Part shown: piece by piece, positions 16,301-24,380 of the stretch
Numbering within the stretch: position 1 is the first letter of the stretch
How the letters are laid out: every line of letters starts with the position of its first letter
Assembly (NCBI GenBank): GCA_002435785.1
Contig: DIUC01000045.1
Span: forward strand, 1 to 31,744
Length of the DNA: 31,744 nucleotides
Reading direction: 5' to 3'
DNA from: Saprospiraceae bacterium UBA6168
GTDB lineage: Bacteria > Bacteroidota > Bacteroidia > Chitinophagales > Saprospiraceae
The notes under the pieces: model-generated
What the model was told of the DNA's origin: nothing
Database searches by the model: none
The model's input: only the letters and a program-made list of their open reading frames with translations
Position numbers and translations under genes: made by a program

Positions 16301-19300
16301 CCTTATAATTTTGACCTGCCGGGCGGAACTACCTTTTCCCAAGGATTGAGCAACAACGGAAACCTGTTGGCACCTGAGACCCGCTGGGCGGGCATCATGC
16401 GGCAGTTGACCACCAACGATTTCCAGACGGCCAACATCGAGTATGTCGAGTTTTGGATGCTCAGTCCTTACCTCGACGAAACGGGCGCAGACGCTGGAAA
16501 CCCCGCCGCCGCCAACGGCGACATGGACGGTTATATCTACATCAACCTCGGCAACGTTTCAGAAGACATCATGCCGGACTCCCGGAAGTTTTTTGAAAAC
16601 GGCCTGCCTGGACCCAACACCCAGGGCCGCCGTGCCACCAAGACCGGGTGGGGCCGAGTGCCGCTCACGCAACAAATCACCAATGCCTTTGACACCGACC
16701 CCGTCAACCGGGCGGCACAGGACGTGGGCCTCGACGGCCTGTCGAGCGCCGAGGAGGTGGAGCATTTTCAGGCATACATTGATGCCATCAATGCTTCTGG
16801 CCTAACGGCAGATGCCAAGCAAGCCATCCTGAACGACCCCTCCAACGACGATTTTGTGCACTTCCGCTTTGGCTACCCCAGTGGAACGACATTGCTCCAA
16901 CGCTACGACCGCAACTTCGGGACGGAGGGCAATACGCCGATTTTGCAGGGAGAACAAACCTCCCCGGCCTCCACGCTGCTCCCCGATTCGGAGGACCTCG
17001 ACGGCGACCGCACCCTGAACGAAACGGAAGGCTACTTCCAGTATCGCATCCCCATTAAGTACGACGGCAACAAGGGCATTGACCTCGACAACCCCTTTAT
17101 CACGGACGTGACGCAGGGCGCAAACAACCGGGTCTGGTATCGCTTCCGGGTGCCACTTGACTTGCCAGCTACCAACGAGAACTTCTCCATCGTGGGTGGT
17201 ATCCAAGATTTCCGCTCCATCCGCTTCATGCGGATGTACTTCAAGGACTTCAAGGCGCCCATCCAGTTCCGCTTCGCAACGTTGGACTTGCAGCGCAACC
17301 AATGGCGCCGCTACAAACAGGACATCGGTGAGCCTTGTATCTCCATTACCCCGCCGGACTTTGAGAACCAGACCCTGTTTGAGCTGAACAAGGTGAACAT
17401 CGAGGAAAACAGCCAGCGCACGCCGTTCAACTACGTGCTGCCGCCGGGCATCTCCCGGGAGCGGGCGCTTGGCGTCAACCTCCAGGCATTTCAGAACGAG
17501 CAGGCACTGACCATGCGGGTGTGCGACTTGGCCGATGGTGACGCACGGGGCATGTTCAAAAACTTGAACCTCGACATGCGCTATTTCAGCAAGCTGAAAA
17601 TGTTCGTCCATGCAGAACCAGCCATGTGTGGCATGGGCCCTGAGCCGCTGGAGGATGGCGAGTTGAGCGTGTTCGTGCGCTTTGGCTCCGACTTCAAGAA
17701 CAACTATTACGAGTACGAGATACCGCTGATACTCTCCGACCCCAACTCTCCGGTGCCGAGGAATGACCCCGACTACCTGCGGGTGGTGTGGCCGAGGGAA
17801 AACGACATCAGCGTGGTGTTTGACGAGCTTAAAGCATTGAAGCTCGAAAGAAATGCTGGCTCCACGAGTGTCGGGCAACCGTACTCGAAAACCATCCAGC
17901 GGGACAATGGCCTTGGCGATGCAAGAATCAGCATCAGGGGTGCGCCCAACTTGGGCAATATCAAGGCATTCATGATTGGCGTCCGCAATCCAAAACAGGG
18001 CGAGGAATGTGACCCCAGCGACTCAAAAAGCGTGGAAATATGGGTCAACGAGCTTCGGGCTTTTGGTTTGGACGAACGGGGTGGGATAGCGGCCGTCGCC
18101 CGTGCCGACATCCAAATGGCCGACCTCGGCACGCTGTCCCTCACGGGCAAGGCGAGCAGCATTGGCTTCGGGGCGCTCGACCAGAAACTTCAGGCCCGTA
18201 GCCGGGAACAGATTACGCAGTACGACATTGCCACCCAAGTGGCTTTGGACAAATTCCTGCCGGAAGGCATAGGGCTGCGGTTGCCGTTCTACTTCCAGTA
18301 CTCCAGCGAGGTGCGCAACCCACAGTTCGACCCGTATGACTTGGACATCGAGTTGAAGGACAAAATCAGGCTGTCGGACAACCCCGACTCTGTTCGGCAG
18401 TTGGCGCAGACCTCCACCAAAATCAAGAGCTACAACTTCACCAACGTGCGGTGGGAGAAACAAGGCCAAGGTGGCAAACCTATGCCTTGGAGCCTGTCCA
18501 ATTTCAGCTTTACTTATGGCTTCGACCAAACTACCCGGCGTGACCCCATCATCGAGAGCGATGTGCTGACTCGACGCCGTGGTGCCATTGACTATGCCTA
18601 CCAGCGCAACGTGAAGTACATTGAGCCATTCAAAAAGGTCATAAAAAAGGACAAGTACCTCAAGTTCATCAAGGAGATGAACTTCAACCCGCTGCCCAAC
18701 TCGTTCAGGGTCTCTACCGACCTCGACCGTAGGTTCAACAGCACGAAGTACCGTTTCTCCGGCGACAACCCGCTGTACAACACCTATTACAACAAGCAGC
18801 TACTCTGGAACCGGCGGTACGACTTTGCTTGGGATTTCACCAAAAACCTCAAGTTCAAGTTCAATGCAGACAATATCGGCGTGATAGACGAGCCAGATGA
18901 ATCGGTGATGGTAGCGAATAGCCAACGTGACCCCAATGACCCGTTGTACATCTCCAGCATCAAGGATTACCGACGGGATTCCATCCTGACCAACATGAGG
19001 GACTTCGGTCGGACAAAGAGCTACCGCCACCAGTATTCCTTGACCTACAACGTGCCGTTGAGAACCCTGCCATTCATGGACTGGACGAGCCTGAAGCTGT
19101 CCTACGACGCCAACTACACTTGGGATGCGGCGAGCCTTGCCACCAACGCACAGGCGCTCGGCAACGTTATCACCAATGGCCAGCGACGCCAAGTGGAGGC
19201 CGACCTCGATTTCGAGAAGCTCTACAATTACTCAAAGTACCTCAAGAAAATCAATTCCAAGCAACGCCCTGCTGCCGGAGCCACTAAGGGCAAGAACGAC

Positions 19301-20932
19301 GTAAGCGCGACCACCCCGGACGGCAAGGACACCAACCTTAGCCGAAAGGACAAAAAGGCCGCCGAAGCGGAGAAAAAAGCTGCGGGCGGAGCAGCTGGGA
19401 AGGATGATAAGAAGGCGGAACGTGAGCCTAGTTCTATGGAGCGTTCGCTCATCCGGCCTCTGATGTCCGTGCGCAAGCTCAAAGTCCGTTACACCGAAAA
19501 CTACGGCACTGTGATTCCGGGTTATTTGCCGCAGTCAAAACTGTTGGGCATGAACCAGTTCACCTCTCCGGGCTGGGACTTCGTGGCGGGCAAACAACCC
19601 AACCTCAACCCCGACGACTACTACACCAACAACGACTGGTTGCACCGGAACTGGAATTGGATTACGCCAGACTTGGAGTACGCATTGCCGAAGAACATCA
19701 CCCAGACCTCCGACCAGGTCATTGATGGCAAGCTGGACTTGGAGCCATACTCCGATTTCAGGGTATCGGTGGAGGCCAGGCGGTCCAAGGGCGATAACCA
19801 CGCAGAGGAATTCCGCCGCTACCGTGATTTGGGTGCCGACCCTGTGCAGGCCGAATTCAGGCACGCCAACATCACAGACTATGGGCAGTTTACCACCAGC
19901 TATTCGGCGCTGAACACCTTGTTTGTCAATAGCAGGTCTGGTCTGAACGAATTGTTCCAACAGTTTGAGGACAACAAGCTTATCGTGGCCAACCGACTTG
20001 GTTCTGGCCAGCATGACAACCCTGATTCCTCCTATTTGGATTACCCGAAGGGTTACGGGCCATTCAGCCAGAACGTGCTGCTGCCTGCTTTCATCGCTGC
20101 CTATACGGGCCAGGATGCCAGCACGATGAAGGTCTCTGACAACTACTTGGGCGACGTCATCATCAAAACGATACCACGCCCCAACTGGCGACTGACCTAC
20201 AACGGCCTTGCGAAGCTTGGCAACCTTTCCAATATTTTCCAAACCATCTCCATCACGCATGGTTATCAGGGAAAATTGGTGGTGAACAGCTTCGATACCG
20301 ACCGCCAGTTTGACCGGAACGACCCGACCAAGACCAAGGAGACCACATTAGACTATTATTCCCGTTTTGAAATTCCCGACATCCAGATTGATGAGCAATT
20401 CACCCCGCTCTTGGGGATTGACGTGCGGCTCAAAAATTCCATGTCGTTCAAAACAGAGTATAAGAACAGCCGACAACTTAGGTTGGAGTTGATAGGCACG
20501 GGCCGTCTGCGGGAAACCAAGGCGAACGAGTACACGGTAAACTTCGGGTACAAATTAAAGGACACCAAATTCGCCTTCCTGCAGCCCAAAAAGAAAAAGA
20601 AGCCCGCCCCGAAAAAGGACGACAAAAAGCCGCCCACTGGCAGCAACCGCCCGGGGCAGCGTGCCAGCCAAAACAACCCCGGCGACCTGGACTTCACGTT
20701 TGACCTCTCCGTGCGGGACGACGTGACCAACATCCGGGAGCTGATAACGGGGCTCGTGGAGCCGGACCGTGGCAGCCGTAGGGTGTCCATCGCACCGGCA
20801 GTCACCTACCAGTTGAACAGCCAGTTGTCCCTGCGCTTCTTCTTTGATTACACGAAGAACACGCCGAAAACCTCGCAGGGATATCCGACCACCAACATCC
20901 GAAGTGGTATCACGGTCAGGTTTACGCTGTGA
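13352..20932 (+). CDS. sprA: SprA, T9SS outer-membrane translocon
   Basis: SprA (Sov in Porphyromonas) is the giant beta-barrel that conducts folded proteins across the outer membrane in the type IX secretion system and is needed for gliding in Flavobacterium. The 2526-residue length matches the family (about 2400-2500). The start at 13352 gives the signal peptide MNQRIFLPGIFTVIGFFTLT ending near TWG; the Met 14 codons upstream would bury it. The N-terminal part carries SprA-typical segments: IAERLFGG-like LIERLFGGTKVDIQPKG, VDYSNVQNPSWTRRQQRRGG and VEGSIGEKLKLSTNYNTQ, then YIDDFEGSAQPINIQSPF and TGWGRVPLTQQITNAFD-like central regions. The C terminus ends in SGITVRFTL, a beta-signal-like strand. 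Lysine-rich, low-complexity inserts occur at about residues 1969-2030 and 2412-2446. A strong terminator follows at 20948. Identification is very secure. Confidence 0.96.
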   Translation: MNQRIFLPGIFTVIGFFTLTAPTWGGNNFPENPYSPEYILAEETPNPAKPEAITAPAYTLTLVEVPVDTIPLKDRTGDFMNNPNPNPFDLKDPKDVQQTVEYDPISGQYIITERIGDDYYRPPTYMTYQEFMDYQSKKQEEDYFKELNGSGQRGVNGKLDPIGKIDVKNQLIERLFGGTKVDIQPKGNIDLTFGVDYSNVQNPSWTRRQQRRGGFDFDMDIMMNVEGSIGEKLKLSTNYNTQATFDFDNTMKLNYNTDAFGEDDIIKKIEAGNVSLPLKSTLIQGSQSLFGLKTELQFAKLRLSMVASQQRSKQDNVTLKGGSQFQDYEVFADAYDENRHFLLTHYNRNNFEEALSDLPVIKTLFKIQKLQVWVTDSRGETANIRDIVAIADLGETTRMTNNSVDMQPPAAPLYRDNQGEALPDNYANPIYPTLLSDPRTKQVERIVNVLKTPPFNFQQGRDFEKVTARLLSPTEYTFHPQLGFISLNLNIQPSQVVGVAFEYTYKDSVYQVGQMAEDVAQNTGLTNNSNPEAAPNQNVLFVKMLKSTVQPVNLPTWDLMMKNVYNIGAYNVSREDFKLDIFYDDPGQGQKRFLPSSNLAGIPLLRVFNLDQLNVQNDPQPDGVFDYVDGLTIQSRNGRIMFPVLEPFGSALEKQITDPVQAKKYVFKQLYDLTLFNAREFPELNRFTIKGTYKSSVSSEISLGAFNIPPGSVIVTAGGAPLVEGKDYEVDYSIGKVRILNDAILNSGTPVKVSFEDNTLFGFQQKTMLGLRADYEVNKHLTIGGTYLRLFERPFTPKVNIGDDPINNRIFGLDVNYSNEVPWITKMIDRLPLISTKAPSNVTLSAETAAIKPGHSRAINENSEDDDKGGVNYIDDFEGSAQPINIQSPFIGTNGWVIASIPQNDMFKESGLKDDLLAGVNRGHLSWFRIEAGNDIRGAGDDRNPYTQNISQQEIFPNFTPTNQFGNAFNQILDVRYDPTRRGPYNFDLPGGTTFSQGLSNNGNLLAPETRWAGIMRQLTTNDFQTANIEYVEFWMLSPYLDETGADAGNPAAANGDMDGYIYINLGNVSEDIMPDSRKFFENGLPGPNTQGRRATKTGWGRVPLTQQITNAFDTDPVNRAAQDVGLDGLSSAEEVEHFQAYIDAINASGLTADAKQAILNDPSNDDFVHFRFGYPSGTTLLQRYDRNFGTEGNTPILQGEQTSPASTLLPDSEDLDGDRTLNETEGYFQYRIPIKYDGNKGIDLDNPFITDVTQGANNRVWYRFRVPLDLPATNENFSIVGGIQDFRSIRFMRMYFKDFKAPIQFRFATLDLQRNQWRRYKQDIGEPCISITPPDFENQTLFELNKVNIEENSQRTPFNYVLPPGISRERALGVNLQAFQNEQALTMRVCDLADGDARGMFKNLNLDMRYFSKLKMFVHAEPAMCGMGPEPLEDGELSVFVRFGSDFKNNYYEYEIPLILSDPNSPVPRNDPDYLRVVWPRENDISVVFDELKALKLERNAGSTSVGQPYSKTIQRDNGLGDARISIRGAPNLGNIKAFMIGVRNPKQGEECDPSDSKSVEIWVNELRAFGLDERGGIAAVARADIQMADLGTLSLTGKASSIGFGALDQKLQARSREQITQYDIATQVALDKFLPEGIGLRLPFYFQYSSEVRNPQFDPYDLDIELKDKIRLSDNPDSVRQLAQTSTKIKSYNFTNVRWEKQGQGGKPMPWSLSNFSFTYGFDQTTRRDPIIESDVLTRRRGAIDYAYQRNVKYIEPFKKVIKKDKYLKFIKEMNFNPLPNSFRVSTDLDRRFNSTKYRFSGDNPLYNTYYNKQLLWNRRYDFAWDFTKNLKFKFNADNIGVIDEPDESVMVANSQRDPNDPLYISSIKDYRRDSILTNMRDFGRTKSYRHQYSLTYNVPLRTLPFMDWTSLKLSYDANYTWDAASLATNAQALGNVITNGQRRQVEADLDFEKLYNYSKYLKKINSKQRPAAGATKGKNDVSATTPDGKDTNLSRKDKKAAEAEKKAAGGAAGKDDKKAEREPSSMERSLIRPLMSVRKLKVRYTENYGTVIPGYLPQSKLLGMNQFTSPGWDFVAGKQPNLNPDDYYTNNDWLHRNWNWITPDLEYALPKNITQTSDQVIDGKLDLEPYSDFRVSVEARRSKGDNHAEEFRRYRDLGADPVQAEFRHANITDYGQFTTSYSALNTLFVNSRSGLNELFQQFEDNKLIVANRLGSGQHDNPDSSYLDYPKGYGPFSQNVLLPAFIAAYTGQDASTMKVSDNYLGDVIIKTIPRPNWRLTYNGLAKLGNLSNIFQTISITHGYQGKLVVNSFDTDRQFDRNDPTKTKETTLDYYSRFEIPDIQIDEQFTPLLGIDVRLKNSMSFKTEYKNSRQLRLELIGTGRLRETKANEYTVNFGYKLKDTKFAFLQPKKKKKPAPKKDDKKPPTGSNRPGQRASQNNPGDLDFTFDLSVRDDVTNIRELITGLVEPDRGSRRVSIAPAVTYQLNSQLSLRFFFDYTKNTPKTSQGYPTTNIRSGITVRFTL

Positions 20933-20947
20933 TAATGGTCACAATGC

Positions 20948-20990
20948 AAAAGGAAAAGCCCCGAAATCATTTTTCGGGGCTTTTCCTTTT
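20948..20990 (+). terminator. Strong bidirectional terminator after sprA
   Basis: A 19-bp near-perfect stem (20948-20966 with 20972-20990; AAGCCCCGAAA pairing with TTTTCGGGGCTT) with a very short loop is flanked by A-rich and T-rich arms. It can terminate in either direction. It lies 15 bp after the sprA stop. Confidence 0.85.
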
Positions 20991-21024
20991 GGGGAAAAGA
21001 CGCAACTTTGCGAATGCCCCCGAA

Positions 21025-21032
21025 TATTTTTG
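21025..21032 (+). promoter_or_regulatory. -7 element upstream of moaA
   Basis: TATTTTTG matches TAnnTTTG exactly, 79 nt before the moaA ATG. A TTTG lies 14 nt upstream (21007-21010), closer than the usual 19 nt, so the match is partial. Confidence 0.4.
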
Positions 21033-21111
21033 GCAACGAACGGATGAGCCGTAGGCTCCATTCACACGCCCAAAATGGGGCAGCCGTTTTTGAGATTTAC
21101 AGCAATAAACA

Positions 21112-22101
21112 ATGCTCTACGACAACCACCACCGTCCGGTCAACTACCTGCGGCTCGCCGTTACCGACCGCTGCAACCTCCGCTGCTTCTATTGCATGCC
21201 GGAGGAGGGCATACAGTATATGCCAAAGACGGAGCTGATGACCTACGAGGAAATGCTGCGCATCGTGCGGGCGATGGTGGGCATGGGCATTGAAAAGCTG
21301 CGCATCACCGGGGGAGAGCCTTTCATCCGGCGGGACATGATGGATTTTTTGGGGGAAATGAGCCGGTTGGAGGGGCTGCGCCAAATCCATATCACCACCA
21401 ACGGCGTTGTGACCGCCCCATTAGTGCCAGCCCTGAAAAAGATGGGCATCAATTCCGTCAACCTGAGCCTCGACACGCTCGACCGGCGGCTTTTCCATGA
21501 AATCACCCGCCGTGACGACTTCGACAAGGTGATGCAGACCTTTGACGCACTGCTCACCCACGGCATCACCACCAAGATAAACGCCGTGATGATGGAGGGC
21601 AAAAACGACCACGACCTCGTGCCGCTGGCCATGCTCACCAAAGACCACCCCGTGGGCGTGCGCTTCATCGAGGAGATGCCGTTCAATGGCGGCGAGGCGC
21701 ACTACGACCAGCTTTGGTGGAGCCACCGTCGCATCCTCGAAACGCTGCAAGCCCATTTTCCGGGGCTGGAAAAAATACCCGACCCGCCATCTTCCACTTC
21801 GTACAATTACCGGATACCGGGACACCAAGGCACCGTGGGCATCATTGCAGCCTACAGCCGCACCTTTTGTGGCACCTGCAACCGCATTCGCCTCACCCCG
21901 CAGGGCCTGTTGAAGACCTGCCTCTACGACGACGGCGTGTTCAACATCAAAGACCTGCTGCGGGCGGGTGCTACCGACGGCCAGCTTGGCGCCGCCCTGC
22001 TCGATGCGCTCGGCCACCGTGCCAAAGACGGCTTTGAGGCCGAAGCTCGCCGACAGTTTGGGCTGCGGGTGTCGGAGAGCATGGCCACGATTGGTGGGTG
22101 A
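21112..22101 (+). CDS. moaA: GTP 3',8-cyclase MoaA (molybdenum cofactor biosynthesis)
   Basis: MoaA is a radical SAM enzyme that, with MoaC, converts GTP to cyclic pyranopterin monophosphate, the first step of molybdenum cofactor synthesis in the cytoplasm. The 329-residue protein has the N-terminal cluster motif CNLRCFYC (CX3CX2C) after LRLAVTDR, the SAM-binding LRITGGEPFIRRD, and SLDTL. The C-terminal second 4Fe-4S site lies in FCGTCNRIRLTPQGLLKTCLY, and the conserved terminal GG (MATIGG) is present, needed for activity in known MoaA proteins. All key residues are intact. No other moa, moe or molybdoenzyme gene is in the window, so partners must lie elsewhere. The gene stands between the sprA terminator and coaX, 110 bp before the latter. 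Confidence 0.96.
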   Translation: MLYDNHHRPVNYLRLAVTDRCNLRCFYCMPEEGIQYMPKTELMTYEEMLRIVRAMVGMGIEKLRITGGEPFIRRDMMDFLGEMSRLEGLRQIHITTNGVVTAPLVPALKKMGINSVNLSLDTLDRRLFHEITRRDDFDKVMQTFDALLTHGITTKINAVMMEGKNDHDLVPLAMLTKDHPVGVRFIEEMPFNGGEAHYDQLWWSHRRILETLQAHFPGLEKIPDPPSSTSYNYRIPGHQGTVGIIAAYSRTFCGTCNRIRLTPQGLLKTCLYDDGVFNIKDLLRAGATDGQLGAALLDALGHRAKDGFEAEARRQFGLRVSESMATIGG

Positions 22102-22211
22102 AATAGGCCCCATCCATTTATTTCACAAAAAAATTAGTCCCCAAGCACCATCTTCGCCGTCCGAATGAACAAATAGACGGCTCAATCTTCCTTTTGCCAA
22201 CCATATACTGA

Positions 22212-22952
22212 ATGAACCTTGCCATAGACATCGGAAATACCCGCACCAAGCTCGCCCTTTTCGACGGCGATATATTGGTGCAAAAAACCGTGTGCGAAAA
22301 GTTGACGGTGGCGGAGTTGGAGGCGGTGGCATACAACCAAAAGGTGGAAAGAATCATCCTTTCCAGTGTTTCGAAACAGCCGGAGGAGGTGATGGCCTTT
22401 TTGCGGAGCAAATATGCCCTGCTCGAACTTTCGACGGACACCCCGCTGCCCATCCGCATCCGTTACAAGACGCCGGAAACCCTCGGCAAGGATAGGTTGG
22501 CGGCAGCAGTAGGTGCCTTTCACCTTTTCGCGAAGGCCAACTGCTTGGTGATTGACGCCGGCACCTGCATCACGATGGATGTTTTGAGCGCCGAGGGGGA
22601 GTTCCTGGGCGGCAATATTTCGCCGGGGATAACGATGCGGCTGATGGCCATGCACCACTTCACGGCGAGGTTGCCACTGGTAGCCCCGACCGCCGACCTG
22701 CCCGATGAACTGGGCGATAGCACCGAAAATGCCATCCGAAATGGGGGTGAGTTGGGCGCTTTATTGGAGGTGGAAGGCTTTATCGGGCGGTGCAGGAAGA
22801 AATATCGCCCACTTCACATAGTTTTAACAGGCGGGGACACTGATTTTTTTGTAAAAAACACCAAAACCAAGATATTTGCGCACCAAAATTTAGTCCTGAT
22901 AGGATTGAATCAAATTTTACAACATAATGCCAAAATTTCAGAAGGATTTTAG
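22212..22952 (+). CDS. coaX: Type III pantothenate kinase
   Basis: CoaX phosphorylates pantothenate, the first step of coenzyme A synthesis; the type III enzyme belongs to the ASKHA fold, needs a monovalent cation and is insensitive to CoA feedback. The 246-residue product has the expected motifs: phosphate-1 DIGNTRTK (residues 5-12), the TPETLGKDRLAAAVGA pantothenate/cation region, phosphate-2 DAGTCITMD, GGNISPG, and the late LTGGDTDFF. The length matches the family. Its last 26 bp overlap the start of the following outer-membrane protein gene in another frame, implying translational coupling. No strong promoter was identified in the 110-bp gap after moaA; CATCTTCG at about 22149 is a weak candidate. 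Confidence 0.95.
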   Translation: MNLAIDIGNTRTKLALFDGDILVQKTVCEKLTVAELEAVAYNQKVERIILSSVSKQPEEVMAFLRSKYALLELSTDTPLPIRIRYKTPETLGKDRLAAAVGAFHLFAKANCLVIDAGTCITMDVLSAEGEFLGGNISPGITMRLMAMHHFTARLPLVAPTADLPDELGDSTENAIRNGGELGALLEVEGFIGRCRKKYRPLHIVLTGGDTDFFVKNTKTKIFAHQNLVLIGLNQILQHNAKISEGF

Positions 22953-24264
22953 AGGATGTTTGACCACGCTGGCTTTCCTTTTTTTCAGTGCTGTGCTATT
23001 GGCCCAGCCCAAAGACAATTCGCCCTACACCCGCATTGGAGTGGGAGAACTTTCCACCAATTCGCTTTCCGCCGCTGGCTTTGCTGGCCTATCGGCTGCC
23101 TACAACGACGCCCTGCACATCAACCTGCAAAACCCGGCAGCTTATGCCTGGCTGAACACCGCAACCTTTGAAGCTGGCCTTTACGCAGAGCACTCCTCGC
23201 TCAAGTCGGGTGCCCAAACTGCCAAAAACTGGACCGGCAACCTGAGCCACCTCGCATTGGCCTTCCCGATGCACAACCCCCGCAACGACTTGTTGTCAAA
23301 AAAGAAGCGGACGCTCCACTGGGGCATGAGCTTGGCCCTGTTGCCCTACTCGACCGTGGGTTACGACATCCAAACCACCGCTGTCAGCCCCGAACTCGAC
23401 ACGACCGTAAATGCCTACTTGGGTTCGGGCGGAACGAACAAATTCAATTGGGGCAATGCAGTTCGCTACAAGAACTTTTCGGCTGGCGCCAACATCGGCT
23501 ACCTGTTCGGGCAGTTGGAAAGCGCCCGTGAGGTCACCTTCATTGATTTGCCCAACTCTTACGCCGATATTTTCAAGGACAACATCAGCATTCGTGGGTT
23601 CACATGGTCGTTGGGGGCACAGCAACTGATAAAGTTGGAGGCAAAAAAGCAACAAGACGAAGGTTATTACACTGGCAAGTCCCTCATCATTGGGGCCTAC
23701 GGCAATTCGGCCACCAACTTCAACACCCGGAGTACCGTTCTGCGTATGCGGTACAATCCGACCATCATCCACCGTGACACCTTGGACTACGAAGAAGACC
23801 GGGAGGGGTCGGGGAAGCTGCCAGCCGAGTTCACCTTTGGGGTGATGTACCAAAACCCCGGAAAGCTGCGGGTGGGCGCCGAATTCAACTCGGCCAAGTG
23901 GAGCAATTACGAGAACGAGGCCAAACCAGAGGCAGGCCCACTTTTTGACAGCCGCCGGATAGCCGTGGGCGTGGAGTATATCCCCGACATTGCGTCGTAC
24001 AACAACTACCTGAAGCGCATCCGCTACCGGGCCGGTTTTTACCACCGCACCGACCCACGCCTCGACGACCTACAGCAATATGCCGTTACGGTGGGCTTTG
24101 GCCTGCCGGTCATTTTGCCAAGGCAACAGACCTCGTTCGTGAACCTTGCAGTTGAGTTTGGGAAGTACGACACCGCAAATGCCATCAAGGAGAACTTTGT
24201 GAAAATGTCGCTTGGATTCACTCTAAATGACGGAAGTTGGTTCTTCAAACGCAAATTCGGATAG
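22927..24264 (+). CDS. FadL-like outer-membrane beta-barrel protein
   Basis: The 445-residue exported protein has a signal peptide (CLTTLAFLFFSAVLLAQ, cleavage near residue 26). Its mature start, DNSPYTRIGVGELSTNSLSAAGFAGLSAAYND, followed by LHINLQNPAAYAWLNTATFEAGLYAE, is the pattern of FadL/PorV-like barrels in Bacteroidota, with N-P-A-A-Y near the first strand. Repeated amphipathic strands follow (LHWGMSLALLPYSTVGYDI, FSAGANIGYLFG, LRVGAEFNSAKWSNY, YAVTVGFGLPV) up to the basic tail FFKRKFG. It probably transports a hydrophobic compound or acts in the outer membrane; no substrate can be named. The start overlaps coaX by 26 bp, and a TPR-like gene follows 116 bp later. Confidence 0.75.
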   Translation: MPKFQKDFRGCLTTLAFLFFSAVLLAQPKDNSPYTRIGVGELSTNSLSAAGFAGLSAAYNDALHINLQNPAAYAWLNTATFEAGLYAEHSSLKSGAQTAKNWTGNLSHLALAFPMHNPRNDLLSKKKRTLHWGMSLALLPYSTVGYDIQTTAVSPELDTTVNAYLGSGGTNKFNWGNAVRYKNFSAGANIGYLFGQLESAREVTFIDLPNSYADIFKDNISIRGFTWSLGAQQLIKLEAKKQQDEGYYTGKSLIIGAYGNSATNFNTRSTVLRMRYNPTIIHRDTLDYEEDREGSGKLPAEFTFGVMYQNPGKLRVGAEFNSAKWSNYENEAKPEAGPLFDSRRIAVGVEYIPDIASYNNYLKRIRYRAGFYHRTDPRLDDLQQYAVTVGFGLPVILPRQQTSFVNLAVEFGKYDTANAIKENFVKMSLGFTLNDGSWFFKRKFG

Positions 24265-24380
24265 AACCAACATGGCAGTTTTGGTAGCGGGGTTTCCGTT
24301 TTTTTAAGAGAAAAAACAACAGTCGCTACTTTGGCCGTCCACAGAAAAAACATACATTATTTAACCGTAAACATCTGATT

